64,000 nt of DNA from an uncultured Acidobacteriota bacterium (GTDB lineage: Bacteria; Acidobacteriota; Blastocatellia; RBC074): assembly GCA_902825875.1 (NCBI GenBank), contig CADECP010000027.1:8754-72753 (forward strand), in the 5' to 3' direction. The notes beneath the pieces are model-generated. The model searched no databases and had not been told where the DNA came from. It was given only the letters and a program-made list of their open reading frames with translations. Shown in pieces: positions 8,236 through 17,883 of this stretch; position 1 is the first letter of the stretch, and the number at the start of each line of letters is the position of its first letter. The translations under genes were made by a program, and so were the position numbers.

Positions 8236-10683
8236 ATGAAAGAATTTCACGATGGCACGCCGGACGATGTTGCGAGTTACCCCATGGTTCCGATTCGTGA
8301 CGTGGTCGTGTTTCCTCACACCAAAGCGGCATTTGTAATTGGTCGTCCGGCGTCGGTGCGCGCGTTGGAAGCGGCGATGGCCACAAATCGCACGATCTTT
8401 TTGGCGACGCAACACGACGCGACGGTCGAAGACCCGAACCTGGAACAGATTTATCAAGTCGGCACGATTGCTCACATTGCCAACTGCACGCGAAAACCCG
8501 ATGAAGAAACAATCAAAGTGTTGGTCGAAGGCCGCGAACGCGCTCGTGCCGTTCGCTTCGACGAATCCGGAGGTTATTGTGTGGCGACGGTCAGGCGCGC
8601 TCCGGTGGTGGCAGAAAATCATAAACGTAGCGCCTCGCTGGTTTCGCGCGTCGTCAGTCTGGTTGAGCAATACCTGAAGATCGCTCACGAAGGGAATTTC
8701 GATCAGATTCAATCGGCGCTTCGCGCGCTTGATCCCGGCCAGATGGTGGATCAACTGGCCGACAAGTTGAAAATTGATCTGAACGACAAACAGGCTCTGC
8801 TGGAAATTTATCCAACGCAGGCTCGATTGATGAAGATGATCGAAACGTTGGAAGTTGAGATTGAAAAACTCAACCTGGATCGAACCATCCAAACGCGCGT
8901 CAAGCGCCAGATGGAAAAACAACAACGCGAGTATTTCCTGAACGAAAAGATCAAAGCCATTCACAAAGAGCTTGGTCGCAAAGACGAAAGCGTCGAATTT
9001 AACGAACTGAAAGAAAAGATCGAACAGGCGGGAATGGCCGACGAAGCGAAAGAGAAAGCTCTGGCTGAATTGCAGCGGTTGGAACAAATGCCGCCGATGT
9101 CGCCGGAAACCACTACTTCGCGCAATTATCTGGATTGGTTGATTACTGTTCCATGGAAAAAGTTGAGCGAAGAAAAGCGCGACATCGCATTGGCGCAAGA
9201 AGTGCTCGACGCCGATCATTACGGCCTGGAAAAAATCAAAGAACGGATTTTGGAATACTTGGCGGTTCGCCAGTTGGTGGAAAAACCGCGCGGTTCGATT
9301 CTGTGTTTCGTCGGTCCTCCCGGCGTAGGCAAAACCAGTCTGGGACGTTCCATTGCCAAAGCCACCGGTCGCAAATTCGTGCGATTGAGTTTGGGCGGTG
9401 TGCGCGATGAAGCGGAAATTCGCGGTCATCGGCGCACGTACATCAGCGCCTTGCCGGGACAAATCATCCAGTTGATGAAAAAAGCCGGAACGGTCAATCC
9501 GCTGATTCTGTTGGATGAAGTGGACAAGCTCGGCAGAGATTTTCGCGGTGATCCGGCGGCGGCGTTGTTGGAAGTGTTAGACCCGGAACAGAACCACACG
9601 TTCCACGATCATTACCTGGATGTGGAATACGATCTTTCCCAAGTGATGTTTATCGCCACGGCCAACGTGTTGCACACGATTCCTCCGGCGTTGCAGGACA
9701 GGTTGGAAGTCATCAAGCTGGCCGGTTACACCGAACGCGAAAAGATGGAAATCGCCAAACGCCATCTGGTCGTCAAACAAAGCGAATCCAACGGCTTGAA
9801 ATCGGAGCAAATCGTTTTTGCCGAAGACGGGCTGAAAACGTTGATTGAGTATTACACCCGCGAAGCTGGCGTTCGTAACCTGGAGCGAGAAATCGGTTCG
9901 ATCTGCCGCAAAGTCGCCCGCCAGTTCGTGCAGCAGAAAGATGAAAGCGACGAATCGTTCAATTTCGTTGTTGATGGCGTTTCCGTCCGTCAATTGCTTG
10001 GCCCGATCAAGTTTCGCCCGATTCGAGTCACCGAACGCAGTGAAATCGGTTTGGTCAATGGTTTGGCCGTCACCGAAGTCGGCGGCGATGTTTTGCAGGT
10101 TGAAGCCACTTTGATCGAAGGAGCCGGAAAAGTGACTTTGACCGGCAAGCTGGGCGATGTGATGCAGGAATCGGCTCAGGCAGCGATTACCTACATTCGT
10201 TCGCGCGCTGTCGAACTTGGCATCCCGACCGAATTTCATAAGAGCCACGACCTTCACATTCACGTTCCTGAAGGGGCGATTCCGAAAGACGGCCCTTCGG
10301 CGGGAATCACCATGGCGACGGCGATGGCTTCGGCGTTGACGCGCATTGCTATTCGTAAGGAAGTGGCGATGACCGGAGAAATTACCTTGCGCGGAAAAGT
10401 GCTGCCCATCGGCGGAGTAAAAGAAAAGCTGCTGGCGGCTCATCGCGCGGGAGTGACCACTGTCATCATTCCCAAAGACAACGAAAAGGATTTAAGCGAA
10501 GTGCCCGCCGACGTTTTAGACGAGTTGCAAATAAACGCGGTAGAAACAATGGACGACGTGTTGCGAATCGCGCTGGAGCGTGTGCCGTATTCTGCTTCGG
10601 AAGTGAATCTGGAAATGGCGGCTCCGGTTTGGCAACAGGCTTCGGTGATTCCGGGTGTGGCTGACAGTTCGATCAATGGCTGA
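8236..10683 (+). CDS. lon: ATP-dependent protease Lon
   Basis: 815 residues with the full LonA plan: an N-terminal substrate domain ([13 protein letters not shown]), a coiled region about 200-260, Walker A GPPGVGKT at 360-367, Walker [10 protein letters not shown], and the protease domain with catalytic Ser688 in KDGPSAG and Lys731 in GGVKEK. It degrades misfolded and regulatory proteins in the cytoplasm. The 267-nt spacer after clpX shows no clear terminator or other gene. Confidence 0.96.
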   Translation: MKEFHDGTPDDVASYPMVPIRDVVVFPHTKAAFVIGRPASVRALEAAMATNRTIFLATQHDATVEDPNLEQIYQVGTIAHIANCTRKPDEETIKVLVEGRERARAVRFDESGGYCVATVRRAPVVAENHKRSASLVSRVVSLVEQYLKIAHEGNFDQIQSALRALDPGQMVDQLADKLKIDLNDKQALLEIYPTQARLMKMIETLEVEIEKLNLDRTIQTRVKRQMEKQQREYFLNEKIKAIHKELGRKDESVEFNELKEKIEQAGMADEAKEKALAELQRLEQMPPMSPETTTSRNYLDWLITVPWKKLSEEKRDIALAQEVLDADHYGLEKIKERILEYLAVRQLVEKPRGSILCFVGPPGVGKTSLGRSIAKATGRKFVRLSLGGVRDEAEIRGHRRTYISALPGQIIQLMKKAGTVNPLILLDEVDKLGRDFRGDPAAALLEVLDPEQNHTFHDHYLDVEYDLSQVMFIATANVLHTIPPALQDRLEVIKLAGYTEREKMEIAKRHLVVKQSESNGLKSEQIVFAEDGLKTLIEYYTREAGVRNLEREIGSICRKVARQFVQQKDESDESFNFVVDGVSVRQLLGPIKFRPIRVTERSEIGLVNGLAVTEVGGDVLQVEATLIEGAGKVTLTGKLGDVMQESAQAAITYIRSRAVELGIPTEFHKSHDLHIHVPEGAIPKDGPSAGITMATAMASALTRIAIRKEVAMTGEITLRGKVLPIGGVKEKLLAAHRAGVTTVIIPKDNEKDLSEVPADVLDELQINAVETMDDVLRIALERVPYSASEVNLEMAAPVWQQASVIPGVADSSING

Positions 10684-10701
10684 TCCAAAACGAAACTTGC
10701 C

Positions 10702-11286
10702 ATGAAAGTTACGAGTGCCAAATTTGTTGCGGCGGCTGCGACTCAAGCTTCGATGCTGAATGACAGCAAACCGGAGATCGCCTTTTTGGGGCGGTCGAAT
10801 GTCGGCAAATCGAGTTTGATGAACAGCCTGCTGCAAGTGACCGGATTGGCTCGAACCAGTTCGACTCCGGGACGCACGCAGTCTCTGAATTTCTTTTTGA
10901 TCAACGAGTCGTTTTATTTTGTTGATTTGCCGGGTTACGGATACGCCAAAGTATCGAAAGACAAGCGGCAGGAGTGGGGGAAGTTGATCGAGAAATACCT
11001 TGCGGAACGTCAACAGCTTGTGCTATCTATCTTGATCGTTGATGCTCGACACGAACCTTCCCCGCTAGACCTTCAGATGAAATCCTGGCTCCAGCATTTC
11101 GAGCTTCCCTATTTGGTGGTCTCAACGAAAGCTGACAAGCTTTCCTTGAATGAACGGCGAAAGTCTTTGCAACTGGCAAAGAAGGTTCTTGGCACTGAAA
11201 GTATCGTTCAATATTCGTCAGTCACGCGCGAAGGCGCCAAAGACATTTGGAATGTAATCGGCAGCAGCATCACAGCGAAAAGTTAA
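10702..11286 (+). CDS. engB: Ribosome biogenesis GTPase EngB/YsxC
   Basis: 194 residues. G1 is GRSNVGKSS, G2 lies around TSSTPGRTQ, G3 is DLPGYG and G4 is STKADK, the classic compact EngB layout. It starts 18 nt after lon, so the two genes are likely co-transcribed. The protein assists 50S subunit assembly. Confidence 0.93.
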   Translation: MKVTSAKFVAAAATQASMLNDSKPEIAFLGRSNVGKSSLMNSLLQVTGLARTSSTPGRTQSLNFFLINESFYFVDLPGYGYAKVSKDKRQEWGKLIEKYLAERQQLVLSILIVDARHEPSPLDLQMKSWLQHFELPYLVVSTKADKLSLNERRKSLQLAKKVLGTESIVQYSSVTREGAKDIWNVIGSSITAKS

Positions 11287-11688
11287 TCCCACTTGCGCAT
11301 AGTCAATCGTCCGTCGTTATCGTCACACGTCATTTGCCGAAAACCCCTTTTACAATTTTCATAACTTTTGACAAGTGAGCTAAGGCATTGATAACCGTTT
11401 GGACGAATCAGGTATATCCGCTGACCAAAAGCGGTCAGATCAGCGCCTGATCTTTAGCCGCAGCGATATTTGACGCTGGCGCTTCAAAGAATCCCGACTG
11501 ATTTCAGACAGGCTTTCAGCAGGCTTTTTTCAGACAGACGATGCCGGTCATCAACCGGCAAGGTTTTTTCTCAGGCTGCCCTGAATACAGCCGAACACTA
11601 ACTGTACGCGCGCAAAATCGCCTTGCGCGCAGTCGAATGACCCAATAATCCCGATTAAACAAGGAGATTTTCTCGCCTCACAGCGGAT
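11287..11688 (+). promoter_or_regulatory. 402-nt leader region upstream of rho
   Basis: No supported gene. The stretch holds a small hairpin GATCAG-cgc-CTGATC (about 11435-11449), pyrimidine-rich tracts, and a terminator-like hairpin at 11542-11570. AAGGAG at 11661 lies 26-28 nt before the first possible rho start. Such a layout suggests a transcribed leader that could host attenuation of rho, but no promoter could be fixed with confidence. Confidence 0.45.
11542..11570 (+). terminator. Intrinsic-terminator-like hairpin in the rho leader
   Basis: TGCCGGT-catca-ACCGGCA (11542-11560) is followed by AGG and six T (11564-11569). It lies about 120 nt upstream of the rho reading frame on the same strand, so it would act as an attenuator or as the terminator of engB transcription. 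Confidence 0.55.
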
Positions 11689-13065
11689 GTGGCGCACACG
11701 TTGTGCGTTATGTTTGGTCGCGGGAAAACAAAACGAGCTATGGCAGACAGAAATAACAGGTCGAAAGATTACGACGATTACGATGAAATGGATGAAAGCT
11801 ACGAAGGTGGCTCTCTTCTGGACATCGCAGATTTGAAGGAGATGAATATCTCCAAGTTGACGCAGATCGCCAAAGATTTGGACGTGCCCGGCGCGACCGG
11901 CATGCGCAAACAGGAATTGATCTTCAAAATCCTGCAAGCACAAACAGAAAAATCCGGGTTGATCTTTTCCGAAGGTGTGTTGGAAACCTTACCCGACGGC
12001 TTCGGATTTTTGCGCGCGCCGGAATACAACTACCTGCCGGGCCCTGACGACATTTACGTCAGCCCGTCGCAGATTCGGAAATTTGATTTGCGAACCGGCG
12101 ACACCATCTCTGGCCAGATTCGTCCGCCGAAAGAGGGCGAACGCTATTTCGCGCTGATCAAAGTCGAAGCCATCAATTTCGAGCAGCCGGAAATTGCGCG
12201 CGACAAAATCTTCTTCGACAACCTGACGCCGCTGTATCCGAACGAACACCTCAAGGCCGAAACCAACACCGAAAACGTGTCCGGTCGCGTGGTGGATTTG
12301 TTCACGCCGATTGGCAAAGGGCAGCGCGGATTGATCGTCGCTCCGCCGCGCACCGGTAAAACGATGCTGCTGCAAACCATCGCCAATTCGATCACCGAAA
12401 ATCATCCTGAAGTCACGTTGATCGTCTTGTTGATTGACGAACGTCCCGAAGAAGTCACAGACATGCAACGTTCGGTCAACGGCGAAGTCATTTCTTCAAC
12501 CTTTGACGAACCGGCTTCGCGTCACGTGCAAGTCGCCGACATGGTTATTGAAAAAGCCAAGCGACTGGTCGAACACAAACGCGACGTAGTGATTCTGCTC
12601 GATTCGATCACGCGCCTGGCGCGTGCGCACAACGCAGTGGTTCCGCCTTCGGGCAAGATTTTGTCCGGCGGTGTGGACTCAAATGCTTTGCAACGTCCGA
12701 AGCGATTTTTCGGAGCGGCACGCAACATCGAAGAAGGCGGCAGTTTGACGATCATCGCCACTGCACTGGTCGAAACCGGCAGCCGCATGGACGACGTGAT
12801 CTTTGAAGAGTTCAAAGGCACGGGCAACATGGAAATTCACCTCGACCGCAAACTGTCCGACAAGCGCGTCTTCCCGGCGATTGACCTACAAAAATCGGGT
12901 ACGCGCAAAGAAGAGTTGCTGATTCCGAAACAGGATTTGGATCGCATCTGGGTGTTGCGTCGCGTGCTGAATCCGCTGTCGCCTGTCGAACAGATGGAAC
13001 TCGTGCTGGATCGTCTGGAAAGATCGAAGACGAACGCCGAATTCCTGTCGTCAATGAACAACTGA
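11689..13065 (+). CDS. rho: Transcription termination factor Rho
   Basis: Up to 458 residues. It has the SAP-like N-terminal helix ([18 protein letters not shown]), the cold-shock RNA-binding fold ([18 protein letters not shown]), Walker A APPRTGKT, Walker [15 protein letters not shown], the Q-loop and the R-loop region. The first start is GTG at 11689; ATG at 11710 or at 11740 (MADRNNRS) is equally plausible, and the extra N-terminal residues are not conserved. The protein is a hexameric RNA helicase ending transcription at C-rich sites. Confidence 0.95.
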   Translation: MAHTLCVMFGRGKTKRAMADRNNRSKDYDDYDEMDESYEGGSLLDIADLKEMNISKLTQIAKDLDVPGATGMRKQELIFKILQAQTEKSGLIFSEGVLETLPDGFGFLRAPEYNYLPGPDDIYVSPSQIRKFDLRTGDTISGQIRPPKEGERYFALIKVEAINFEQPEIARDKIFFDNLTPLYPNEHLKAETNTENVSGRVVDLFTPIGKGQRGLIVAPPRTGKTMLLQTIANSITENHPEVTLIVLLIDERPEEVTDMQRSVNGEVISSTFDEPASRHVQVADMVIEKAKRLVEHKRDVVILLDSITRLARAHNAVVPPSGKILSGGVDSNALQRPKRFFGAARNIEEGGSLTIIATALVETGSRMDDVIFEEFKGTGNMEIHLDRKLSDKRVFPAIDLQKSGTRKEELLIPKQDLDRIWVLRRVLNPLSPVEQMELVLDRLERSKTNAEFLSSMNN

Positions 13066-13092
13066 GCCGAATTACACTTGGCGCTTCAACTC

Positions 13093-13140
13093 AAACGCGG
13101 CAATTTCGGGCAATGTCCGAAATTGCCGCGTTTCATTTTT
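13093..13140 (+). terminator. Intrinsic terminator after rho
   Basis: A 17-bp perfect inverted repeat (AAACGCGGCAATTTCGG and its complement) around a 7-nt loop, followed by a T-rich run (TTTCATTTTT). It lies 28 nt after the rho stop. Confidence 0.85.
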
Positions 13141-13221
13141 GACATGAGCTTTTCGCCAGCCAGTGGCGTTTGCTAAGATGCGCGCTCAATTGCACATCTT
13201 ATTCGTTCCCCAATTACATAA

Positions 13222-14019
13222 ATGCGCGTTTGCGTTCTTGGCAGTGGCAGTTCCGGCAATGCGACCTTGTTGGTCGCAGGCGAAACTCGCGTCCTGATTG
13301 ATTGCGGCTTGAGCGCGCGCGAAACCGTTCGCCGCATTCAGGCAGTCGGCGAAGACCCTGCGCGGCTTGACGCCATCGTCATCACGCACGAACACGGCGA
13401 CCATGCTCGCGGGTTGGGAATGCTTTCCAAACAGCTTGGCGTTCCGGTGTATGTTTCGACGCCGACGCTGGCAGCCTGCAATTTGAAAGACAAAGCCGGT
13501 CACGTTCGGCGTGGCGAAGCCATCACGGCTTCGCAAGAATTCCAAATCGGGGCGTTCCGCTTCAGCCCGTTCAAGGTTCCGCACGATGCCGCCGACCCAA
13601 TGGCTTTCACTGTCGAAGCGGCTGGCGTCAAAATGGGAATCGCCGTTGATCTGGGATACATCAACAATCTGGCGGCGGAACAGTTTCGCGGTTGCGATCT
13701 GTTGATTATCGAAGCCAACTACGAGACCGAAATGCTGCGCGCTTGCACGTATTACCCCTGGTCGTTGAAACAGCGAATCATGGGACGGCACGGCCATACG
13801 TCGAACGACGAAATGGCGCGTTACCTGGCGGAAGATTTCGACAACAAAGCCGAACACATTGTGCTGGCGCATTTGTCGCAAAACACGAATCATCCCGACG
13901 TAGCCCGGCTGGCGGCGATCAACGCTTTGCAAACTCGCGCACCGCTGTTTTCCGCCAATGCTGAACAGCGCATCAAGGTCGCTCCTTACGACCGGCCAGC
14001 GGAATGGATTGAGTTATGA
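13222..14019 (+). CDS. MBL-fold metallo-hydrolase, WalJ/YycJ-like
   Basis: 265 residues. The N-terminus [17 protein letters not shown] is the WalJ/YycJ type opening; the metal motif is THEHGDH at about residues 55-61, with a later Asp in VDLGYINN and His in [11 protein letters not shown]. Family members are nuclease-like beta-lactamase-fold proteins linked to cell-wall or DNA repair control in Firmicutes. Its stop overlaps the start of the next gene (ATGA), so the two are translationally coupled. Confidence 0.82.
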   Translation: MRVCVLGSGSSGNATLLVAGETRVLIDCGLSARETVRRIQAVGEDPARLDAIVITHEHGDHARGLGMLSKQLGVPVYVSTPTLAACNLKDKAGHVRRGEAITASQEFQIGAFRFSPFKVPHDAADPMAFTVEAAGVKMGIAVDLGYINNLAAEQFRGCDLLIIEANYETEMLRACTYYPWSLKQRIMGRHGHTSNDEMARYLAEDFDNKAEHIVLAHLSQNTNHPDVARLAAINALQTRAPLFSANAEQRIKVAPYDRPAEWIEL

Positions 14020-15233
14020 AAATCAAAAGGCAAAAGGCAAATATCAAAAGGCAAAAATGGTTCTTCGCTTTGCGCCGACAGCGGCAACTTTTGATTTTTG
14101 ATATTTGCCTTTTGCCTTTTGCCTTGTTTCTACTGCTTTGGCCGACAACTGTGGATGGGCAATCCGGTCGCAGGCCGCAGCAAAAACCTGGCGAACCGCA
14201 AACGAAGCCCGGTGAAGCTCCGCCGCTCAGAATCGAAACGCGCGAAGTCGTGTTGCCGTTGATGGCCTACGACGCCGAAGGCAAATTCGTGGACGATTTG
14301 CAGACCAAAGACGTGATTGTTGTGGAAGAAGGCGAAGGTCGGCAGGTGACTCGCGTCAAACGCGAACCGGCGAACATCGTTCTGGTCATGGATTGCAGCA
14401 ATGAATTTGGTACGTACAAAAACGCCGCGACGGAAATATATGGAAAAGGCGAACGCCCGATTTGGGAAAAAGGCCCCAGCTATAAGGTCATCACCAATCC
14501 GACGACGCGGCAATTTGCCAGCATGTTCGTTTCGATGATTTCGCCGGAAGACCAAATTGCGATCATTCAATATCACGACCGCGTGCAGTTGATTCAGGAT
14601 TGGACGAACAACCGCCAGCAGGCGCTAAATTCACTGGCGTCGAAATATCGCGTCGGCGTCAAATCCAGTTACCACGACGCGCTGAAATTGGCCGCCGATA
14701 AATTGCAATCGCAACCGAACGGGCGTCGAATCGTCGTGTTGATTACCGACGGCCTGGACTCCAACAGCAAGACCGGCAAAACCAAAGCCATGTTGGCGTT
14801 GGAAAAATCGCGCGCTTCGGTTTTCGTCGTTGGTTGGGCAGATGCGTTGCGAAAAGAAGTTGAACTGGCCATCGGCTGGAAAGCCAATCACGAACCCGGT
14901 GGCATGAACGCTGCGAAACGAATTGAAGAGTTGCGACGGTACGCTTCGATGTTGGAAGGGGCATTGGCGGAATTGCGCGTGATGGCCGAAGTCAGCGGTG
15001 GCGAATTGTTGTTGCCGTCAACGCACAACGACCTGATTCTTTCGCATCGGCAAGTTTCCCGCGAAATCGGCGCGCAATACAGTTTGTCGTTCATCACCGA
15101 ACGCACGCCTACATTGGAAGACAAACGCTCGATCCAGGTAATCGCCGCGCGAAAAGGCGTCAGCCTGCGTTCGCGCAGCAGTTATTACATCCCTGACGAA
15201 CCCAACGAAAACCGAAAAGCTACGACTCGATGA
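14016..15233 (+). CDS. VWFA-related protein of the acidobacterial type, signal peptide built on a palindrome
   Basis: 405 residues. The N-terminus is a long signal peptide or anchor: a basic part rich in K, R and Q, then a hydrophobic part [17 protein letters not shown] ending near VDGQ. The VWA domain runs from about residue 70, with the first metal-site strand [12 protein letters not shown] (a poor DxSxS) and later [13 protein letters not shown]. It matches the VWFA-related domain common in Acidobacteria, of unknown function. The 4-nt overlap with the upstream hydrolase supports the start. The coding DNA for the signal region is an inverted repeat (separate entry). Confidence 0.8.
   Translation: MKIKRQKANIKRQKWFFALRRQRQLLIFDICLLPFALFLLLWPTTVDGQSGRRPQQKPGEPQTKPGEAPPLRIETREVVLPLMAYDAEGKFVDDLQTKDVIVVEEGEGRQVTRVKREPANIVLVMDCSNEFGTYKNAATEIYGKGERPIWEKGPSYKVITNPTTRQFASMFVSMISPEDQIAIIQYHDRVQLIQDWTNNRQQALNSLASKYRVGVKSSYHDALKLAADKLQSQPNGRRIVVLITDGLDSNSKTGKTKAMLALEKSRASVFVVGWADALRKEVELAIGWKANHEPGGMNAAKRIEELRRYASMLEGALAELRVMAEVSGGELLLPSTHNDLILSHRQVSREIGAQYSLSFITERTPTLEDKRSIQVIAARKGVSLRSRSSYYIPDEPNENRKATTR
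14024..14121. repeat. 26-bp perfect inverted repeat inside a signal-peptide coding region
   Basis: Left arm 14024-14049 and right arm 14096-14121 are exact complements made of CAAAAGG-type units, separated by 46 nt. The left arm encodes the basic n-region and the right arm the hydrophobic core of the downstream VWFA protein's signal segment. Confidence 0.9.
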
Positions 15234-15415
15234 CCGAAGAACGGAAAGAACTGACAAGCGCATATCGCCGAGCCGGATTCGGCTTGGCCATTGCCGCCAT
15301 CGGCTGGACGCTGGCGCTGCTTTTTGCCAAAGGACAACAAGAAATGTCGCACTGGCTGATTCCGATTGCTGCGGCAGGCATCAGCGTGTTGTGCTTTTCA
15401 CGATCACGACAATAA
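15230..15415 (+). CDS. Small two-helix membrane protein
   Basis: 61 residues; ATG overlaps the stop of the VWFA gene by 4 nt, indicating one operon. It has two hydrophobic helices (GLAIAAIGWTLALLF and WLIPIAAAGISVLCF) with charged ends. No family recognised. It may anchor or partner the exported VWFA protein. Confidence 0.6.
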   Translation: MTEERKELTSAYRRAGFGLAIAAIGWTLALLFAKGQQEMSHWLIPIAAAGISVLCFSRSRQ

Positions 15416-15418
15416 GCC

Positions 15419-15536
15419 GGAGCGCGGACGTTCCCGTCCGCCAGTCAACCAAAGGTTTATTCTTGTTGAGCAGGATCAATTTTGACGGGCGGATTTGCAG
15501 TCCGCCGACCGGCAGCGGATTGCAAATCCGCGCTCC
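15419..15536. repeat. Intergenic palindromic repeat cluster before purB
   Basis: Ends are a perfect 10-bp inverted repeat, GGAGCGCGGA and TCCGCGCTCC. Inside are three hairpins: GCGGACG-ttcc-CGTCCGC, GGCGGATTTGCAGTCCGCC and GCGGATTGCAAATCCGC. It has the look of a REP-type dispersed element. Confidence 0.75.
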
Positions 15537-15551
15537 CGAAACCAAAACAAA

Positions 15552-16898
15552 ATGATTAAACGTTATACCTTGCCCGAAATGGGCGCGATCTGGACTGAAG
15601 AAAATCGTTTTCGCAAATGGCTGGATGTCGAACTGGCCGCTTGTCAGGCCAACGCCGAAGCCGGAAACATTCCCGCCGATGTGGTCGAACCCATCAAACA
15701 AAAAGCCGTCTTTTCCGTTGAGCGCATTCACGAACTGGAAAAGACGCTCGACCACGATGTCATAGCCTTCACGACGAATCTGGCGGAAAACATCGGACCC
15801 GAAGCCCGCTGGGTGCATTTCGGCCTGACTTCGTCAGATGTGGTGGATACGGCAAATGCCTTGTTGCTGGTGGAAGCGGGCGATTTGTTGCTGGATAAGT
15901 TGCAAGCTTTCAGTGACGTGTTGAAACGCCGCGCGCTGGAATTCAAAGACACGCCGATGATCGGTCGCACGCATGGCATTCACGCTGAACCGACGACGCT
16001 GGGGCTGACCTTTGCGCTGTGGTTTGAAGAAAATCGCCGCAACATTGACCGCATGACGCGCGCTCGCGCGGGCGTCAGTTACGGCAAATTGTCTGGCGCG
16101 GTCGGAGCCTTCGCGCACCTTGATCCCGACATCGAAGAGCGCGTTTGTTTCCTGCTTGGATTACGACCGGCCAGCGTTTCGACGCAAGTCATTCAGCGCG
16201 ACCGATACAGTGAATTTGTCTGCACGCTGGCGATCATCGCTTCATCGTTGGAAAAAATCGCGCTGCAGGTTCGCCACTGGCAGCGCACCGAAGTCCGCGA
16301 AGCGCACGAATTTTTCAAACCCGGCCAAAAAGGTTCGTCGGCGATGCCGCACAAACGCAATCCAATTTTGTCTGAACGCATTTGCGGCTTGGCGCGCGTA
16401 GTTCGTGGTTACGCCGTGACGGCGCTGGAAAACAACGCGCTCTGGCACGAACGCGACATTTCGCATTCAGGAGCCGAACGAGTCATCCTGCCCGACGCCT
16501 GTATTTCGACCGATTACTTGGTCGCCAAAACGACCTCACTGCTCGACACGCTGGTCGTCAAACCCGAACGGATGATGGAAAACCTGAACGCGACTCGTGG
16601 GTTGGTGTTTTCCGGGCAGTTGTTGCTGGAATTAGCGGCGGGCGGCGCACAACGCGAAGAAGCTTATTACTGGGTGCAGCGCAACGCGCTGAAATCGTGG
16701 GACGAAGGCCTGGATTTCAGCGAACTGGTCAAACAAGACCCGGACATTTTGCGCACGATCACAGCCGAACAAATCGAACGCGCCTTTGATGTGCGAACCC
16801 AACTCAAGAACGTGGATCGAATCTTTGATCGCGTCTTCACCGGCATTCATAAATACAGCGGCGCATTGCCGTTGGAAACGTCAAAAAACTTTTCATAG
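15552..16898 (+). CDS. purB: Adenylosuccinate lyase
   Basis: 448 residues from ATG 15552 (MIKRYTLPEMGAIW); the longer frame runs back into the repeat and is rejected. Family signatures include the HFGLTSSDVVDTAN line, the catalytic-His region GRTHGIHAEPTTLG, and the flexible signature loop GSSAMPHKRNP. It catalyses the SAICAR-to-AICAR step and adenylosuccinate to AMP. purS lies downstream across a palindromic repeat. Confidence 0.95.
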   Translation: MIKRYTLPEMGAIWTEENRFRKWLDVELAACQANAEAGNIPADVVEPIKQKAVFSVERIHELEKTLDHDVIAFTTNLAENIGPEARWVHFGLTSSDVVDTANALLLVEAGDLLLDKLQAFSDVLKRRALEFKDTPMIGRTHGIHAEPTTLGLTFALWFEENRRNIDRMTRARAGVSYGKLSGAVGAFAHLDPDIEERVCFLLGLRPASVSTQVIQRDRYSEFVCTLAIIASSLEKIALQVRHWQRTEVREAHEFFKPGQKGSSAMPHKRNPILSERICGLARVVRGYAVTALENNALWHERDISHSGAERVILPDACISTDYLVAKTTSLLDTLVVKPERMMENLNATRGLVFSGQLLLELAAGGAQREEAYYWVQRNALKSWDEGLDFSELVKQDPDILRTITAEQIERAFDVRTQLKNVDRIFDRVFTGIHKYSGALPLETSKNFS

Positions 16899-16916
16899 TT
16901 CAAGACAGACCCAGAC

Positions 16917-17110
16917 AGCCCCGAACGGGGCGAAAGACAATAGCCAGGGACAAAGCGAAGCGACGTCCCTGGTCAACTCGCCCACAATTTGGCAAGCCCT
17001 GAAAGGGCGAAAGAAAATTGCGGGCTGTCGCCCTTTCAGGGCTTGAACCATTTTCTATCGTCATTCCCAGGGCTTTGCCCTGGGCTATTCTCTTTTGCCC
17101 CTTCGGGGCT
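16917..17110. repeat. Large nested palindromic element between purB and purS
   Basis: Outer arms AGCCCCGAACGGGGCGAAAG and, inverted at the other end, CTTTTGCCCCTTCGGGGCT; next pair GCCAGGGACAAAGC against GGCTTTGCCCTGGGC; central pair AAGCCCTGAAAGGGCG against CGCCCTTTCAGGGCTT. The three nested pairs form one near-symmetrical 194-nt structure, typical of dispersed REP/RAYT-type families. It ends 20 nt before purS. Confidence 0.8.
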
Positions 17111-17129
17111 ATTCTTCAAAAGGAAACTC

Positions 17130-17372
17130 ATGCTCGCAAAAGTTTACGTCACGCTGAAAAACGGAGTCCTTGATCCTCAAGGCAAAGCTGTCCACCACGC
17201 CGCTGAAACCATCGGCTACCAAGGCATCGCCGACGTGCGGCAAGGCAAATACTTCGAGATCAAACTCGAAGCCTCGCTGGATCAGGCGCAAGCCCGCGCC
17301 CAAGTCGAAAAGTTCGCTCACGACGTGCTGTCGAATCCGGTGATTGAAGATTACCGTGTGGAGATTAGTTAG
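17130..17372 (+). CDS. purS: Phosphoribosylformylglycinamidine synthase subunit PurS
   Basis: 80 residues, the normal PurS length; ATG at 17130 has AGGAA 7 nt upstream. The sequence LAKVYVTLKNGVLDPQGKAV and the C-terminal NPVIEDYRVEI are diagnostic. PurS bridges PurL and PurQ in the FGAM synthase complex; neither partner gene is in the window. Confidence 0.92.
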   Translation: MLAKVYVTLKNGVLDPQGKAVHHAAETIGYQGIADVRQGKYFEIKLEASLDQAQARAQVEKFAHDVLSNPVIEDYRVEIS

Positions 17373-17383
17373 CCGGGAGGGAC

Positions 17384-17836
17384 TTACCAAAAGAATTCAA
17401 TGGGCCGACTCATTTTCTGGCTGGCGCGAATGAGATTCAGCCCGTCTTCCAGGATTTCATTAATCGTGCTGTATAGCGGTGGATGCGTGGCGAAGTATTC
17501 ATCCCATTTTCGGCGCTCGTGCCAACCCATGGATTCCTCGCCACTAAGGTAACGTTTCAGTTGTTCGATTTCCAGTTCCCAAAGCTGTGCGTCTTCCGGT
17601 GATAGCTTCAAGTATTCGTCTTCATACTGTTGCCAATCGCCAATCTTGGTAAAAAATTCAAATCCCGAAGCCTTGCCGAAAGCATCTTCGATCCCATAGC
17701 CAAGGCCAATCAAATCTCCCGGCCATAGCTCCAGAAAAATTCCTTTGTGCGAGCAATCAGTATTGCGCGCTTTGGCGCTTGGAAGGTCAGGCTCAGGTTC
17801 AAAGCAATTACACTTTACGACGCACCATTTACCCAT
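17384..17836 (-). CDS. Hypothetical protein, W- and E-rich
   Basis: 150 residues, convergent with purS and ending 11 nt from its stop. The N-terminus holds Cys residues (CVVKCNCFEP), the centre is acidic and tryptophan-rich (GDWQQYEDEY, QLWELEIEQL), and no membrane segment or known motif is visible. The size and composition resemble small immunity-type proteins, but this is only a resemblance. Confidence 0.55.
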   Translation of the reverse strand: MGKWCVVKCNCFEPEPDLPSAKARNTDCSHKGIFLELWPGDLIGLGYGIEDAFGKASGFEFFTKIGDWQQYEDEYLKLSPEDAQLWELEIEQLKRYLSGEESMGWHERRKWDEYFATHPPLYSTINEILEDGLNLIRASQKMSRPIEFFW

Positions 17837-17883
17837 AACCTAACTTGGCTCGAATAATTGATAAATATGCTGACAGTGGATTT

